From NCBI GenBank assembly GCA_020746835.1, contig JAGPNK010000010.1, positions 1,612,001 through 1,676,000 on the forward strand: a stretch of 64,000 nt of DNA, written 5' to 3'. Below are positions 46,396-57,995 of this stretch, one piece after another. The notes below the pieces were generated by a model. That model saw only the letters and a list, made by a program, of their open reading frames with translations, was not told where the DNA came from and did not search any database. The DNA is from Stachybotrys elegans. Lineage: Eukaryota > Ascomycota > Sordariomycetes > Hypocreales > Stachybotryaceae. The first letter of the stretch is position 1. Each line of letters opens with the position of its first letter. The translations under genes were made by a program, and so were the position numbers.

Positions 46396-49300
46396 ATGGC
46401 TCATGCACAGCTTCTTCGAACCAACACCGAGCCCGTCTTCTCCACTGCCATGATGAACCATGCGCCCCGAACCAGCCAACTGTCTGGTTCCACCGCTTTC
46501 GCGGGCTCCTCGACCTCCCTGAGCAGCCTCGCAAGCGGTGCCACCGCCGTCCCGGGCAATGGTGGTCCCGTCATGGCCACCGCCAACATCATCAACCAAA
46601 AGGCCGACGCCTCCCGATCCTTGTACCAGATCTGCGTCACGCTCAAGCAGCGCCTCGCCCAAGTCCCTGACTTTGAGCCTTTCCTCGAGCAACTCGACCC
46701 CAACGACCCCGTCGACCCTCTGTGGCAGCTCTTTCGTACTGGCTACCCTCTGCTGGCCATATACAACACCCTGCAGCCCGCCGAGCCTCTCAAGGTTGAG
46801 GAGCCCAACGCCAATGAATCCAGGAAAGCCAAGATTGCCATTTTCAAGTTCGTCCAGGCGTGCATGAAGGAGCTGCAGGTCCCCCCCACAGAAAGCTTCG
46901 TTATCACCGACTTGCTGGGGAACGACACTACTGGATTCGTCAAGGTTTGTCTGCCATCTGCCGCCGTCCCGCCTTATTCGCCTAGCTTGTGCTCACCCAT
47001 TGCAGGTCACCCAAGTGGTGAATTATGTCCTTGACCTATGCGAGAAGCGGGGTCTCCTTGTACAGCTGCAGCCATACCCCGAAGACGAAGGCCTCGTGCC
47101 CAGCGTAACATCGCAGATGAGCCACCGCGACTACATTGTCAAGGAGTTGGTTGACACGGAGCGCAAGTATGTGCAGGACCTGGAAAACTTGCACGACCTC
47201 AAGACGACCTTGGAACAAAAGGGCACGGTACCGGGCGACATTGTTCATCAGATTTTCCTCAACATCAACGCCATTCTGGATTTCCAGCGCCGCTTTCTCA
47301 TCAGGGTGGAAACCACCAACTCCATGCCCACGGGCAGTCAGAGATGGGGCGCCCCTTTCGTATCCAATGAGCAGTCCTTTGTCGACATCTACCAGCCCTT
47401 TATTGCCAATCAGCGAAAGGCAGCACAGATTGCCAAGGACATTTTCGAAAAGATCCAGGTCTCGGAACACCCCGTGGCAACAGACTTTAACACCTTGGAC
47501 GGCTTCTTGCTGAAGCCCATGCAGCGACTAGTCAAATATCCTATGCTTCTCAAGGTTTGTGGCCATGACACAATTGGAACGTCCGTGTACTGACCTTTGC
47601 AGGATCTGAACAAGAAGACGGAGAATGAGGAGACCAAGGAAGATCTGGTTGCCGGCTACGAAGCCGCCGAGCGGGTATTGAAGAAGGCCGACGAGGCCGT
47701 CGACCAGGATGTTCTGGACGAAGCCCTGGAAGACCTCATCTCCAGAGTCGACGACTGGAGAAACCATAAGGTGGAGAACTTCGGCAGACTCTTGTTGCAC
47801 GGCATGTACGGCGTCACGACCAGTAAGAATGAGCAGGAGAAAGACGTAAGCCACCACACGCCCATCCAGCCCCCCCTCCCCCTCGGCGACAGTTCTGACG
47901 TGGAATAGTACGAAATCTATCTCTTCGAATGCATCTTGCTTTGCTGCAAGGAGGCGCCCGCCACGAAGAGCAGGGACCGAAGGGACAGAGCACGATCCCA
48001 GGGAACCAAGATTAGGAACAAGAGCGCGAAGCTTCAGCTGAAGGGCAGGATCTTTATGAGCAACGTCACCGAGGTGGTGTCTCTGTCTAAACCAGGTATG
48101 TGATGGAATCTGCAGACAAGACGTGGTTGGCACCTCTGACCCCTAGGACCAGGATCCCACAGTGTTCAGATCTGGTGGAAGGGCGACCCGGCCGTGGAGA
48201 GCTTCACCATCAAGTTCATCAACGAGGATCAGATGAAGAAGTGGGCGCAGGGACTCGAGATACAACGTAGGGAGAGTGTACCTCGAGCCTCATCGAGCCC
48301 CGACGCCAGCGCCGTGGACTTTGTCTGGAATGGCCAGCAGGCAAACGACCTGGAAAACCCCTACTTGAACCAAGGGGAAGACGCGGACGAGGACGATACT
48401 GTTGGACCCGGCCCGGTCCAGTTCCCAATGCCGGGACAAGGCCCTGGCATGGCTCGCAAGAGCTCTAGCACCAACTTGAGGGCGCGATCCGCCACCGGAG
48501 AGAGCACACAGTCCTTGGCCACCCTCGCGAGAGCACCGCCCCCACGATTCCCAATGCCCGCACCACCGCCTCCCCTCAACCTTCAGACACAGACCAGCAT
48601 CATGTCTCCAAGCATGCAAGGCGGCGACAGCTACTTTTCACCCTCTGCCGAATCCCCTGTGTCATCTCGTACCAGCACGGCTAGCAGTGTTTTCCAAATG
48701 TCCAAGGCAGGCACACCGCAAGGATGGGATGAGAACCAGCGCTACACGGCACCGGCGATGCCGCGAGCCCCGTCACGCGATGGCTCTTCGCCCGGGCCGT
48801 ACGCCCTCAACGGCCGGCAGTCGAGTCAGAGTGCCGCCTCACAGCAGAGGAGTCGCTCCTACAGTACGCCTGACATCCAGGTTCCCAACTCGAGGCGGCA
48901 GCCCAGCCAGAGCAATGTGCCGGCGGTCCCCGGCATTCCGCCTCACCTGCACCCGGCGCACGACAGCAACATTCCGAGGTCCCAGACGGGGTCACCTCGC
49001 AACGAGATTCCCCTCCGTTCCAACACCCAGAGTCCGGGAGTGCAGCGGGAGCGCATGCACCAGCATTCAGGCAGCCTGGGCGGCACCATGACGCAGTTCC
49101 CCGTTCAGCCTGTGTACAGTCGACAGAATACGCCCGGACCCCAGGGAGGACAGCCGCTTCGCGTCGACTCGGTTGCGGCGAATACGCGAACCGTGTCTCC
49201 TGGTCTTAATACGGGATCTTTGGTGCCACCCCCTTCGGCGACCTCCCTGGCAAGCCCTGACTACATCCTCCCGACCCAGCTCAAGGTCCGGGTTAACTGC

Positions 49301-49585
49301 GATAGCGGCAACTATGTGACGCTCGTCGTGGCCTTCAACATCACCTACCAGTCGTTGATTGATCGCATCGATGCCAAGCTTGCCCGGTTCACGAGCAGCA
49401 GCATCGGCAAGGGACACTTGAAGCTCCGCTACCGCGACGAGGATGGCGACTTTGTGACCATTGAGAGCGATGACGATATTCAGATCGCGTTTATGGACTG
49501 GCGTGAGGGCGTCCGCAGCATGTACTCGGGCGGCGTGGGAGAGATTGAGCTCTTCTGCGTCGGCGACACGAGCCAGCAGACGTAG
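46396..49585 (+). CDS. CDC24: Cdc42 guanine-nucleotide exchange factor Cdc24
   Basis: Five exons: 46396-46944, 47006-47554, 47603-47845, 47909-48095 and 48147-49585; 988 residues with exact phases. Residues about 75-185 match the calponin-like Cdc24 region (LYQICVTLKQRLAQVPDFE). The RhoGEF (DH) domain begins with YIVKELVDTERKYVQDLENL near 220 and includes GFLLKPMQRLVKYPMLLK, the most conserved DH helix. A PH domain follows (YEIYLFECILLCCKE to FINEDQMKKWAQGL). A Ser/Pro-rich linker leads to a PB1 domain at about 886-985 with the acidic OPCA motif YRDEDGDFVTIESDDDIQIA. Cdc24 activates Cdc42 at sites of polar growth; its PB1 domain binds Bem1. The DH helix is split by an intron after MLLK. A second in-frame Met lies a few codons downstream. 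Confidence 0.96.
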
Positions 49586-50788
49586 GCCGTCTGGATATCC
49601 TGGATTACGCTCACACCTGATGTGTCGAACATGGCCATGCTTTTGGCGGCATGACGGAGATTGAATTTCTTTTTATCATTTTTTTTTTTTTGATTCTGGC
49701 GCATTACCGCTCCTCTTTGGACAGACAAACCGGAGCACGAGATACCATTGCGCTGTCACGACCACATGGCATAGCATATAGATCATGACGAGACGGCAAC
49801 CACATTTATGACGACTTATTTAACTGGATTTACACCAGCGCCCCATCACTCCCCCTAGGGTCACCTACTACTGTTCTGCGTCGGACCTGGCTCGCTGGGT
49901 CGGCATTCCGCAAAGCTAGCCTTTGCTGTCCACACGGATGCATCCTCCTGGCGCCATACGCCTTGCTGACATGCATTCTTTCGAGTTGTGGTTGACGCAC
50001 AAGTCGTCGTCGTTGGCTGACCCTGCCACTCGTCTTAATTGTTTCCTTTTATCTCTGCTGTCTTCTTGCCCCTTCTCTCCCTTGTTATCTATCGGTGGCT
50101 GCATCGTGTTTTGGGGGGAACAGAGCAACCCCCCTAGCATCTGTTTCTACTTTCGTTGGTCATCTACGGGGTCCGGCGCTTGTTGTTCGGTACGGCAGGT
50201 AGGGATAATGGGGGCGCGATGCATTGCAGAATCGGTGTCTCTTTGGTTTCAAAGGGGAATGGATGGAGGCCTCGAGGGCGAGGACACGGAGGATACAACG
50301 GGGCGCCACCCCTAATTCTCGCTGTGTCCTTGATCCAGGATTGGCAATTGGATTTCTTTGGCGGATGCAGGATTATACTAGACGAGGCATGGGCACTGGA
50401 CGAGCTTTTTGCCAGCCACCCATGTAGAGAAATTGACACCATCAACTAAATGTTCGTGTCTCATCTGTGCGTGTAGCTCCCATATATCTGGAAAGACATT
50501 ATCATGGCTTCCTGTCGTGGCATGGCGATTCCATCTGTCTGTATTGTACACATCTGCTATCCATTTTTGAATTTATCCACAGCCCCGTAAAACGCCTGTA
50601 AATGCCAACAATCCGTCCCGGCAAAGGGGGCCAGCCAAGGGGAAAAAGAGAAACCCCCTTTGGAATCGTAGGACAGGTCCTGTAGGCGCGGTGGTATACA
50701 CGTAACACTCTATACATCCATCACATCTGCTCCCCTTCTTCCCTTCACTCCTCAATTGTATTGTACACTCGTCGATACGACAACCCCC
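49586..50788. other. Convergent 3' intergenic region
   Basis: 3' flanks of CDC24 and MRP10, 1.2 kb. A run of about 13 T at 49,679-49,691 lies within the probable CDC24 3' end. No gene seen. Confidence 0.5.
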
Positions 50789-51149
50789 TTACGTCTCCTT
50801 GCCGCGGCTCGTGACGTGCTTCTTCATGCGGGCGAGGTGGTAGTTGACGGTGCTGGCGCCGGGGGGCGTGGGCTTGGGCCCGTCCATGCATGCGCGGAGC
50901 TGGTTCTCGACGGCGGCGCACCCGGCCGCGTTGTAGCCGGCGGAAGCCCAGCATGCTTTGAGCAGTGTCAGTTTTTTCGATTCCTACTTTTTCTTTTTCT
51001 TTTCTTTTTCTTTCTGGTCGTGGCGGTGATGGGCGCGGCTTACCGAGGACGGTGGACATGACGGCGACGCAGTGCGGCTCGGCCCTGCGCTTGGGGTCGT
51101 GGACGCGGAGGACCTTGAGGGGCGGGAGGCGGATTGGTTTGTGGGCCAT
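50789..51149 (-). CDS. MRP10: Mitochondrial ribosomal small-subunit protein Mrp10 (CHCH)
   Basis: Two exons, 51149-51044 and 50955-50789, with an 88-bp intron; 90 residues. The N-terminus MAHKPIRLPPLKVLRV is the conserved basic start of Mrp10. Splicing gives a twin CX9C protein: CVAVMSTVLAC and CAAVENQLRAC, with exactly nine residues between each pair of cysteines. This CHCH fold is oxidised by the Mia40 pathway and stabilises the mitochondrial small ribosomal subunit. The end (TVNYHLARMKKH) also fits the family. The intron interrupts the first motif one codon before its second cysteine, so both exons are needed for the pair. The intron holds a long run of AAAAG on the coding strand. The two exons cannot be seen in a single frame, so this gene is easily missed. 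Confidence 0.93.
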
Positions 51150-51647
51150 GTTATTCTTCTCTCTCTCTTGGGAGGTGCGATGGGGAGGGAGGTGAGGAAT
51201 TGGTGGTTTCGATGGTCGGCTGCGTAGCAAAGCAGCCTCCCAAGGGGAAAAGTTGCGGTGCTAAGGCTCTGGGGTTCTCGCGATGTCACGTGTCTGCCCG
51301 CTGAGTCATCACTTTCGCTTTAGGTGGTTTGGCGGGTTGCTGGAATCAGTCGATCCGTCCGGAAGGCTGTTTGTTCATGAAATGGATGGATGGTGTTTTT
51401 TTAAAAATATTTCCATGGTTATCGATGTTGCCATCAGGATGTCACTTTTCAGCGATGAGCCGCATCTGCAATCTCCAGTTGTGTACTCTGCCTCGATGGC
51501 TGCCTTCCTGGTTATATAGGACTCAACACCACGCTGCGCTGAGGAAGCTCCCTCGACTTTCAATACAATAGCAAGAAGAAAAGAAAAGGAAGAAAAATGG
51601 ATATCATAAAGTCTTCTCACAAACAACAACCCCCCCCCTCGCTCCCT
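51150..51647. other. Intergenic region
   Basis: Promoter of MRP10 and 3' flank of the next minus-strand gene; nothing else recognised. Confidence 0.5.
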
Positions 51648-51938
51648 TTACATCTGCAGAAACCCCGGCGTATTCCCATCGCGCGCTGGGCTCAGCGGCC
51701 TCCTCTCGCGCTGAAACGTCCTCTGCGGGATCGCGATTTGCACGCCGGGCCAGACGGTGATTCTGCGCCTCCTGCGGCGCCGCAGCATCTGCCCGCGCTT
51801 CTGGTTGAGCCGCTTCTTGCGGCGCCGCTGCTTCAGCCAGAAGAGGAGGCCCGAGAGCATGAAGGCGCTCGGCACGGCGATGGCCAGGCCGATGGCCCAG
51901 GCGTCGACGTCGATGTCGCCTGCCGTTCGGCTCGCCAT
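51648..51938 (-). CDS. Small single-pass membrane protein with Arg-rich tail
   Basis: An intronless frame of 96 residues from ATG 51938. Residues 13-35 form one hydrophobic segment (AWAIGLAIAVPSAFMLSGLL) after an acidic N-terminus. It is followed at once by a dense basic stretch with runs of Arg and Lys (KQRRRKKR and, later, seven Arg). By the positive-inside rule the N-terminus should be lumenal or outside and the tail cytosolic. I do not recognise a family. The case for a real gene is the clean layout (acidic start, one helix, basic tail), the end at a single stop, and the position on the same strand as MRP10; no splicing or homology evidence supports it further. Confidence 0.5.
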   Translation of the reverse strand: MASRTAGDIDVDAWAIGLAIAVPSAFMLSGLLFWLKQRRRKKRLNQKRGQMLRRRRRRRITVWPGVQIAIPQRTFQRERRPLSPARDGNTPGFLQM

Positions 51939-52679
51939 TTGATTGACCGTGCGTGTGCGTTTGCTTGTTTGTTTGTTTGCACTGTGACGTTTGGCGGTTA
52001 GCGGGCGTGGACGATTGCTTCGTTTGGCTCGTGGGGAACTAACATTGTTGGCTCGGATCTTGCTGGGCCTTCTCCCCCCTCCGCAGATTGTTCTATTTGC
52101 ACCACAACGACATTCCAGAAAGAAAGGGGGGCGGCATTATATTATCTTGCCTGGGCAAAAGGATCTTTCGTCGAGCCCTTGTCAGACGGTTTGGCCCCCA
52201 AGGCCCCGCACTCCGCGGCTCATATTCCTGTTCCTGTAGGCCGTTGTGCTTAGCCTTGTTGGAGCTGACTGGGGAAGGCAAGTATGTATGGATGAGTTAT
52301 TCTCCCTGTCTTGTCGTTTCTTTTCTTGTCTTCTCCCCGCGGTTTCCGACTAGAAAGGCATATTTGCAACTGAGCTATCTATGCGATGGGTTCCCTCGCT
52401 GGGATCCCTATTGCAGAGAGCTAGCTCTCTTCTCAGGGGTAAAGTAAGCATTAATAATGTCTTTGCAAGGATGGCCAAGGGGCTGAACTCGTGTTATCGA
52501 TGCTATGGGTTGAATTGAATGGCCCCTTCTCAACCTTCTTGCATGGAGTATTTTGTGCATGTGCCGGTTTATCCGGGATGTGAAGAAACTGACAAGATTT
52601 CTTGGCCATCATGTATGCTTAACCGTGTACTCCGTATTCTATATTGTGTTTATATACGTCTACACACTTCAATACTTCG
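51939..52679. other. Intergenic region
   Basis: 0.7 kb containing the promoter of the small membrane protein and the 3' flank of the deiminase gene. No further gene was seen. Confidence 0.5.
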
Positions 52680-54570
52680 CTACCACCACGGCGTATCCAT
52701 CTTGCGCCACGTATTCGAGCCGCAATGCACCTCACCTCCAAAGAGATGATGCGTAAAGTAGTCATCCATGTAGTTCACCGTGTGTCCCGCCTCCTTGTAC
52801 GCAGCGCTGACAGCCTCCTTCAGGATGTCCCGGCCGTCGATGATGGGACCCCAGGGATCCGGCGCCAGCACGTAATTGTCGCTAAGCACGACGCCGTTGA
52901 TGGCGCCGGGCCAGCGCGCAATGACGGGCGATTCGGTGTACTGGCGACGGCGCACCCGCAAGAGACGAGGGCCCGCTGCGTCGACAATGTCCAGCCCCTG
53001 CGGAGGGCGGTGTTGCGTGCGGCTGTCTCGGAGCGGGTCGTTGCAGCCTTGCTCGGGCCACTGAATCTCGCGATAGAATAGGGCGGGCACGCGGAAGATT
53101 TCCTCGTCAGTGAGCCCTGTCGCCTCCTTGATCCGTTGGATGTTGTCGTCGATTCGGCTTTTGGACATGATCTGGTCCTCTTCAAACTTCTCCCCAGCAA
53201 GCTCCTCGTCAATGCTCGACCGGGACACGCAGTATAAGCCGTCGGGGCGCGACACGGCACGCACGCCGCCGTGGCCCGCCGCCGAAGCCTTCTTGAGCAC
53301 CGCGAGGCCGGCCATGGGGTCGTCGGCCATCAGGATCCAGCCGCGCTCGTTGTCGCTGGGCAGGAACTGCAAGAACTCGTCGACGTGGCCGACGTAGAGC
53401 CAGCTCGTGTCCAGGAGAAGCGGCATCTGCACCTCCTGGGCGACGAAAAAGTCGTACGTCGTAGGCCTCAAGCCGTCCCATTCGCCTATGATGACGCGGC
53501 CGGCGGGGAAGCTCGTGCCGTTGTGCGTGTAAGGAGGGATGGTCTCGACGTTGCCGGTCGACTCGAGGGTTGAGCTGTAGTTGGTGGGAGGATGCTGGAT
53601 GGCGCCCACGCCGTCTTCGCGCAGGTCTGTAAAGACCTGGCGTCCTGCTAAACGCGGCTGCGCAGACCGGATCGAGATGCGGATCGCGACCGGCCCTTCT
53701 GGTCCGGGAATGCTCGCGTACCCGGGCTCCATGAAATCCTGCGTCCATCTGTCGTACTGGTTGAATACGTGGAGAGGTTCGGCTATGCCTGCCTCTTTGG
53801 CGTGCGCGCCCAGGTCTGCCATGTATTGCGTGTGCACAAGGTCGCTTTCTTCGTCCCATCCGAATTCAAAGGATGCAAAGACTCGCTCAGCCTGCTGGAG
53901 GTGGTGATGGGTGAGCACTGGCGCGACACGCATGGCTACTGTGTCGACCGAGATATTGTCGCCGTCGGTGACAGTCAAGGCCAGCGTCGCCCTGCCGTCC
54001 CAACCACCGGGTCTTCGAATATCTCGGGCATCCACGCCGAGCTCGAGACCGCCACGGAGGGCTTCGGCATCGAAGGTGTGGTCTGGCCCAACAAAGGTCC
54101 AGCCACGCTGCTCCTTTACAAATATGCGGACAAACTCGGCGGCAGTCTGATCGGTGATGTTGATGGAACCGCTGGCCGTTGAGCTAAGCGACCCGTCGGC
54201 CAGGGTTCGAACCGGCGCCAAATACAACGGGTTTCGCAGGACGTTGTCCGAGGCATCGTGGCAGTCGTCGAGCTGGGTGTCAGGCGTCCCCGCGTCCAGA
54301 GCCTGAGAACAACGGCGGTCGGTATCCCCAATGTTGGGAAGGAAAAGGGCACCTCGGTCCTGCGTCCACGTCTGCTTGCCCTCGACGTCCGAGTCGCCCG
54401 TTACATCAACAACACCGTCGCGGTTGGTATCGGCAAGGATGGTTGCCGAGAAGACGACAGAGCACTGGCTGATGGCTGCTGAATTGTCAGTTGAGATGGC
54501 TCGCAGGATTGGGAATGCCTGTCCTACCTAGAGCCAGCCCAAGCAGCTGGTGCCTTGAGAGCTGCACCAT
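52680..54570 (-). CDS. Secreted protein-arginine deiminase (PAD)
   Basis: Two exons, 54570-54528 (43 nt) and 54478-52680, with a 49-bp intron; 613 residues. The short first exon and the start of the second together encode a signal peptide (MVQLSRHQLLGLALAAIS and on to about residue 26). Next comes DTNRDGVVD, an EF-hand/dockerin-like calcium loop. The catalytic half has all the key parts of the PAD family: WTQDFMEPGY (Asp about 262), YVGHVDEFLQFLP (His about 379, Asp about 381) and GGEVHCGSNT (Cys about 600), matching Asp350, His471, Asp473 and Cys645 of human PAD4. The enzyme converts peptidyl-arginine to citrulline with calcium. PADs are best known from vertebrates, with scattered fungal and bacterial relatives. 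A secreted form would act on extracellular proteins, an inference. A TATA box lies 60 bp upstream. Confidence 0.93.
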
Positions 54571-55227
54571 GTTGACTGTTCGCAAGATGGTGCTGCACAT
54601 TCACATGAAATCGCAGTCTATTACTCTCCATTTATAATGGCCTCACAACCCATTCTCTCCTGCTGTTCAATAGTACCCGCATTGGGGGTGGCTGTGTTGA
54701 AGGAACCGAAAAACGAGACAACACATCATCAGTAATCCTCGCTCCCATGGCCAAACTTCAATGTCCAAGGAAGCGAAACAGCGCACAGGCCGGGCAACAG
54801 GCGGGAACGAGCGGTAACGAGCGCAGTCTAACCATCTTCACAAGGAAGGCGGTAAACAAAAGGATCCTGGGGACCTCGAGCTTGGCTGAGTAATAAGGCT
54901 GATTTTTTGGCACTCGTGAGTGAGCCGTAAGGAGAGACGTTTTCAGATCCTGGTGGGACTAACTCACGGGGACGGGAGGCATTCCCGTAATGTGGGATTT
55001 CCGTATGGTTTCCAGATCACTTACGAACGTGAGGAGATCCATTGTCCAAAAGAAGAAGAAAACCTCAAGCAGGTCCGCTGCAGTTTGATCCGCATAGGCC
55101 ACGTTGAACCAAATTGCAGGCGCCATTTCGATATGTGATTCATGTTCATGCCCAGTCATAGTCAAGCCAAGCTCCCAAACAACCCAATAATGCACACGAA
55201 CCAGTGCCTTTTACACGATAACCCGCA
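54571..55227. other. Intergenic region
   Basis: Contains the deiminase promoter and, on the right, the 3' flank of RTT106. No gene seen. Confidence 0.5.
54631..54636 (-). promoter_or_regulatory. TATA box of the arginine deiminase gene
   Basis: TATAAA on the minus strand, about 60 bp before the ATG at 54570; spacing is good for a short leader. Confidence 0.5.
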
Positions 55228-56856
55228 TCATACCACATCAAACTTCTCATCAACATCCATTCGGTTGGATGAAGATCGCGAGGTGAAAGCAGCCCAGCCG
55301 CCTTTCGCAGGAGCAGGAACAGGGGCAGGGGCCGGTGCGGGGGCCGGTGCAGGCTTGGGAGCAGGCTTCCGTGTAGGCTTTCTTGTGGGCTTTGGCGCAA
55401 CCTTCTCCTCGACTGGCTCTGGTGCTTCCTCCTTCACTTCATCCATCTCCTCGTCTCCCTCCTCCTCCTCCTCCTCTTCGTCTCCCTCGGTGTCGTCATC
55501 GTCGTCGTCATCATCTTCATCGCTGGAAGACCCGGATCCCTCACTCTCGCCCTCGCTGCCCGGATCGTAGTCCTCTTCGTCTTCGTCTTCATCATCCTGA
55601 AGCTGTTGCTCTGCCTCCATCTCAGCCCGTTGAAGCTCGGTCAGCCCGTCATCAGCGGCTTGGGCATTTGCTCCGTCTCCATCGTCTTCTCCTTCAGCTG
55701 GCTTCTTCGGGTTCTTGTTCTCCGCCAGCTGTAGCTTGCCCTTCCTTTGCTCGGCCATACTTCGATCTTGCAGGTGGTTCAACTTGACATAGCTGTCGAT
55801 GCCACCATAGTCCTGCTGATCCAACATGCCAAACTCGAGCTCCTCTGTCGCATCACCATCTCCCGTGAGCACCTCTACGACCATATTAAAGGTGATTTGT
55901 AGAATATTGGTGTAGCTGACAGCGACAATGCGGTTGAGAGGAATGAAGATGAGAGGCTTCTTGAAGCCCCAGAGGATGCCATTATCAAGGAAGAAGAGGA
56001 ATCCATCCTTTGAGCCCCTAAACCCGCTAACGTGCACTGCTTTCTCGTTGGGCCGGTGTGCCTGACGCACCATGCTGTGGAACTTGTTGGGGTTGGCCGA
56101 GGTGATGTCGACTGGATTTCCTGCTGCTTTGAGTCGACGATCAATGGCCCAGTGGAACAAGGACTTGAAGTCGTCCGATACAGCCGCGGCACTACCGGCC
56201 TCGCTTCCGCCGATTGTGCCTTCCTTCGGGGCGGTAGCCGGAATTGTGAAGACGAGAGGCTCGATAGTCGGCGGTGTCGTCTTGGAGGGCAAGCTGGTGC
56301 CCTGGGGGAACAGCAGGTAGTTGTGTTGAACTTGTGCTTTATCCGGCACGGGTACGTAGATGACATATTCTGCCAAGGTCAGTCGAGCGCGCGCCCAGTG
56401 GATGGGTGACTGAGAACCAACCAATTTGTCGCCACGAGTATGTGATGGCGGGTATAGGGGCCGTGGTCCCAGGTGCGCGGGCGTAGAGATGGTTGGCAGT
56501 AAAGCACAACTCAAACTTCTTCCTCTGCGGCACAGAGACAGAAATCTCCTTGACCAGGAGCAGGACAGGCTCGTCGGCGGCATTGGACTCTACCAAGGGC
56601 CCATTGGCGACATCGACGTCGACTCGTCGCTTCTTGTGCGCCGGCTCGCCGTTTTCTCGAGACAATGAGGATACATGGCTGGTGATTTCGTTGAACAGGG
56701 CGATGCTGGAAGGCGAATCTGAGGCTGGGGTCAGCGGAAAGAAGAATGGATGCAGCTGGGAGCCTCTCTACCAGCCGCTCTCTTGATGCCTTCGACAATG
56801 TCAGGCCGGGTTCCAAATGCTTGGCCCAGCCGCTTCAGGTCGAGACTCGGGGCCAT
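55228..56856 (-). CDS. RTT106: Histone chaperone Rtt106
   Basis: Three exons, 56856-56772, 56718-56422 and 56369-55228, introns of 53 and 52 bp; 507 residues. The N-terminus ([19 protein letters not shown]) is followed by the double pleckstrin-homology region: [18 protein letters not shown] in the first, and [20 protein letters not shown] to [20 protein letters not shown] in the second, typical of Rtt106. After [19 protein letters not shown] come an acidic Asp/Glu tail and a Pro-Ala-Lys repeat. Rtt106 binds acetylated H3-H4 and deposits it behind replication forks and in silent chromatin. The tail is longer than in yeast, which is common in filamentous fungi. It is divergent from VFA1, with 358 bp between start codons. 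Confidence 0.94.
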
Positions 56857-57214
56857 TCTCGCGTGGATTGATGGGCAGAGATGGCGTATGCAGGTGTTGG
56901 GCGGTCGGGAAAAGGAGCTGAAGAGTTTACAGTTGTGTTTTCGTACATGGTAATCTTGGCATCCTTCGACCAGGTAAAAGATAAAAAGCAAAGGCTGCAC
57001 GCGCTGGTGACGTGAATGATGGAGTGGCGCTTAGTCAGGGGCTTTCCCTGGGGGCTGAATCCGATCAGCACCCAAGCTCCTTATCGTACAGCGGGGCTGC
57101 CTTCTGACGTTCTGACCTCCATACATACCACCTATTTACAGCCCATCAGCTCAGTCGCCTTCGTCAGCACCGCCCGGCTGCTTGATTGCCTCGATACTAC
57201 GACGAGGCGCTGTC
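56857..57214. promoter_or_regulatory. Divergent promoter region, RTT106 / VFA1
   Basis: A 358-bp divergent intergenic stretch. No clear TATA element, as is usual for housekeeping genes. Confidence 0.45.
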
Positions 57215-57883
57215 ATGGCCAGTCCGTTCCCCAACCTCTACACCCATCGCAAGGTGGCCGATGCTGCTGCCAAGGCGTGCGACATCTGCTACAAGTCGAG
57301 CACGTCTGTCCTCATCACTCCCGACAAGAAGGTTGCGCCCCCCAGACCGTCCACGCTCGCCTCGGCTCACTGTCGATAGGATTTCTTCTACGTATGCCCA
57401 GCACACCTCAAGGATCGTTACTTTTGCTCTCCCAAGATCGACGAAGAAGCCCTCAAGGCCAAGCGCGAGAGGGAGCTGGCCGAGGAAACAGAGAAGCTGA
57501 AGAAGGAATACGAAGAGAAGCAGCGCAAGAAGAAGGAGAAGAAGGAACAAAAGGACAAAGAAAAGGACGAGAAGGAAAAGGACGATAAAGACAAGGACGA
57601 TAAAGACAATGATAAGGATAAGGACAAGAACGAGGAAAAGGACGACGCCAAAGCAAAGGATTCGGAAGTCACCCCTCCAAAGGAAGAGGAAGAGCCTCGA
57701 GTGTTTGAGCTCAAGACGTACGTTACTCGCCTACATCGCCCAACCACCACTGACCTAGGCAGCACTTTCTACCAGCAACGGCTTCAACGGAAACGGCAGG
57801 CCGAGGCAGCAAAGCGGGATCGCGAACGGGCATCCAAACCCGACTACTTCCCCAGCGTTCCAACGCACCAGCCGGGAAAGTAA
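57215..57883 (+). CDS. VFA1: Vps4-associated protein 1 (Vfa1)
   Basis: Three exons, 57215-57331, 57380-57717 and 57763-57883; 191 residues. The N-terminus has NLYTHRKVADAAAKACDICY, then CYKSSTSVLITPDKKDFFYV across the first splice and CPAHLKDRYFC, a zinc-binding-like set of cysteines and histidine typical of Vfa1. The middle is almost entirely Lys, Glu and Asp and should form a long charged helix. The end FELKTTFYQQRLQRKRQAE is the C-terminal motif that contacts the MIT domain of Vps4 in yeast. The last acceptor is the second of two close AG sites, chosen because only it keeps the frame. The protein modulates the ESCRT disassembly ATPase Vps4 at endosomes. Confidence 0.9.
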
Positions 57884-57995
57884 GGCTGCCATCGACATGC
57901 ACCCCCCAGCCCAGTCACTTGTCACGCGGTAAAGATATTTCCAACATGCCAACTTGAATCATCACGTCATGTCTATTAGTGCACACCCGCTCTAT

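Noticed and set aside
54200..54220. GGTTCGAACC, resembling a tRNA B box
   Set aside because: It lies inside the deiminase coding exon and no A box or acceptor stem accompanies it.
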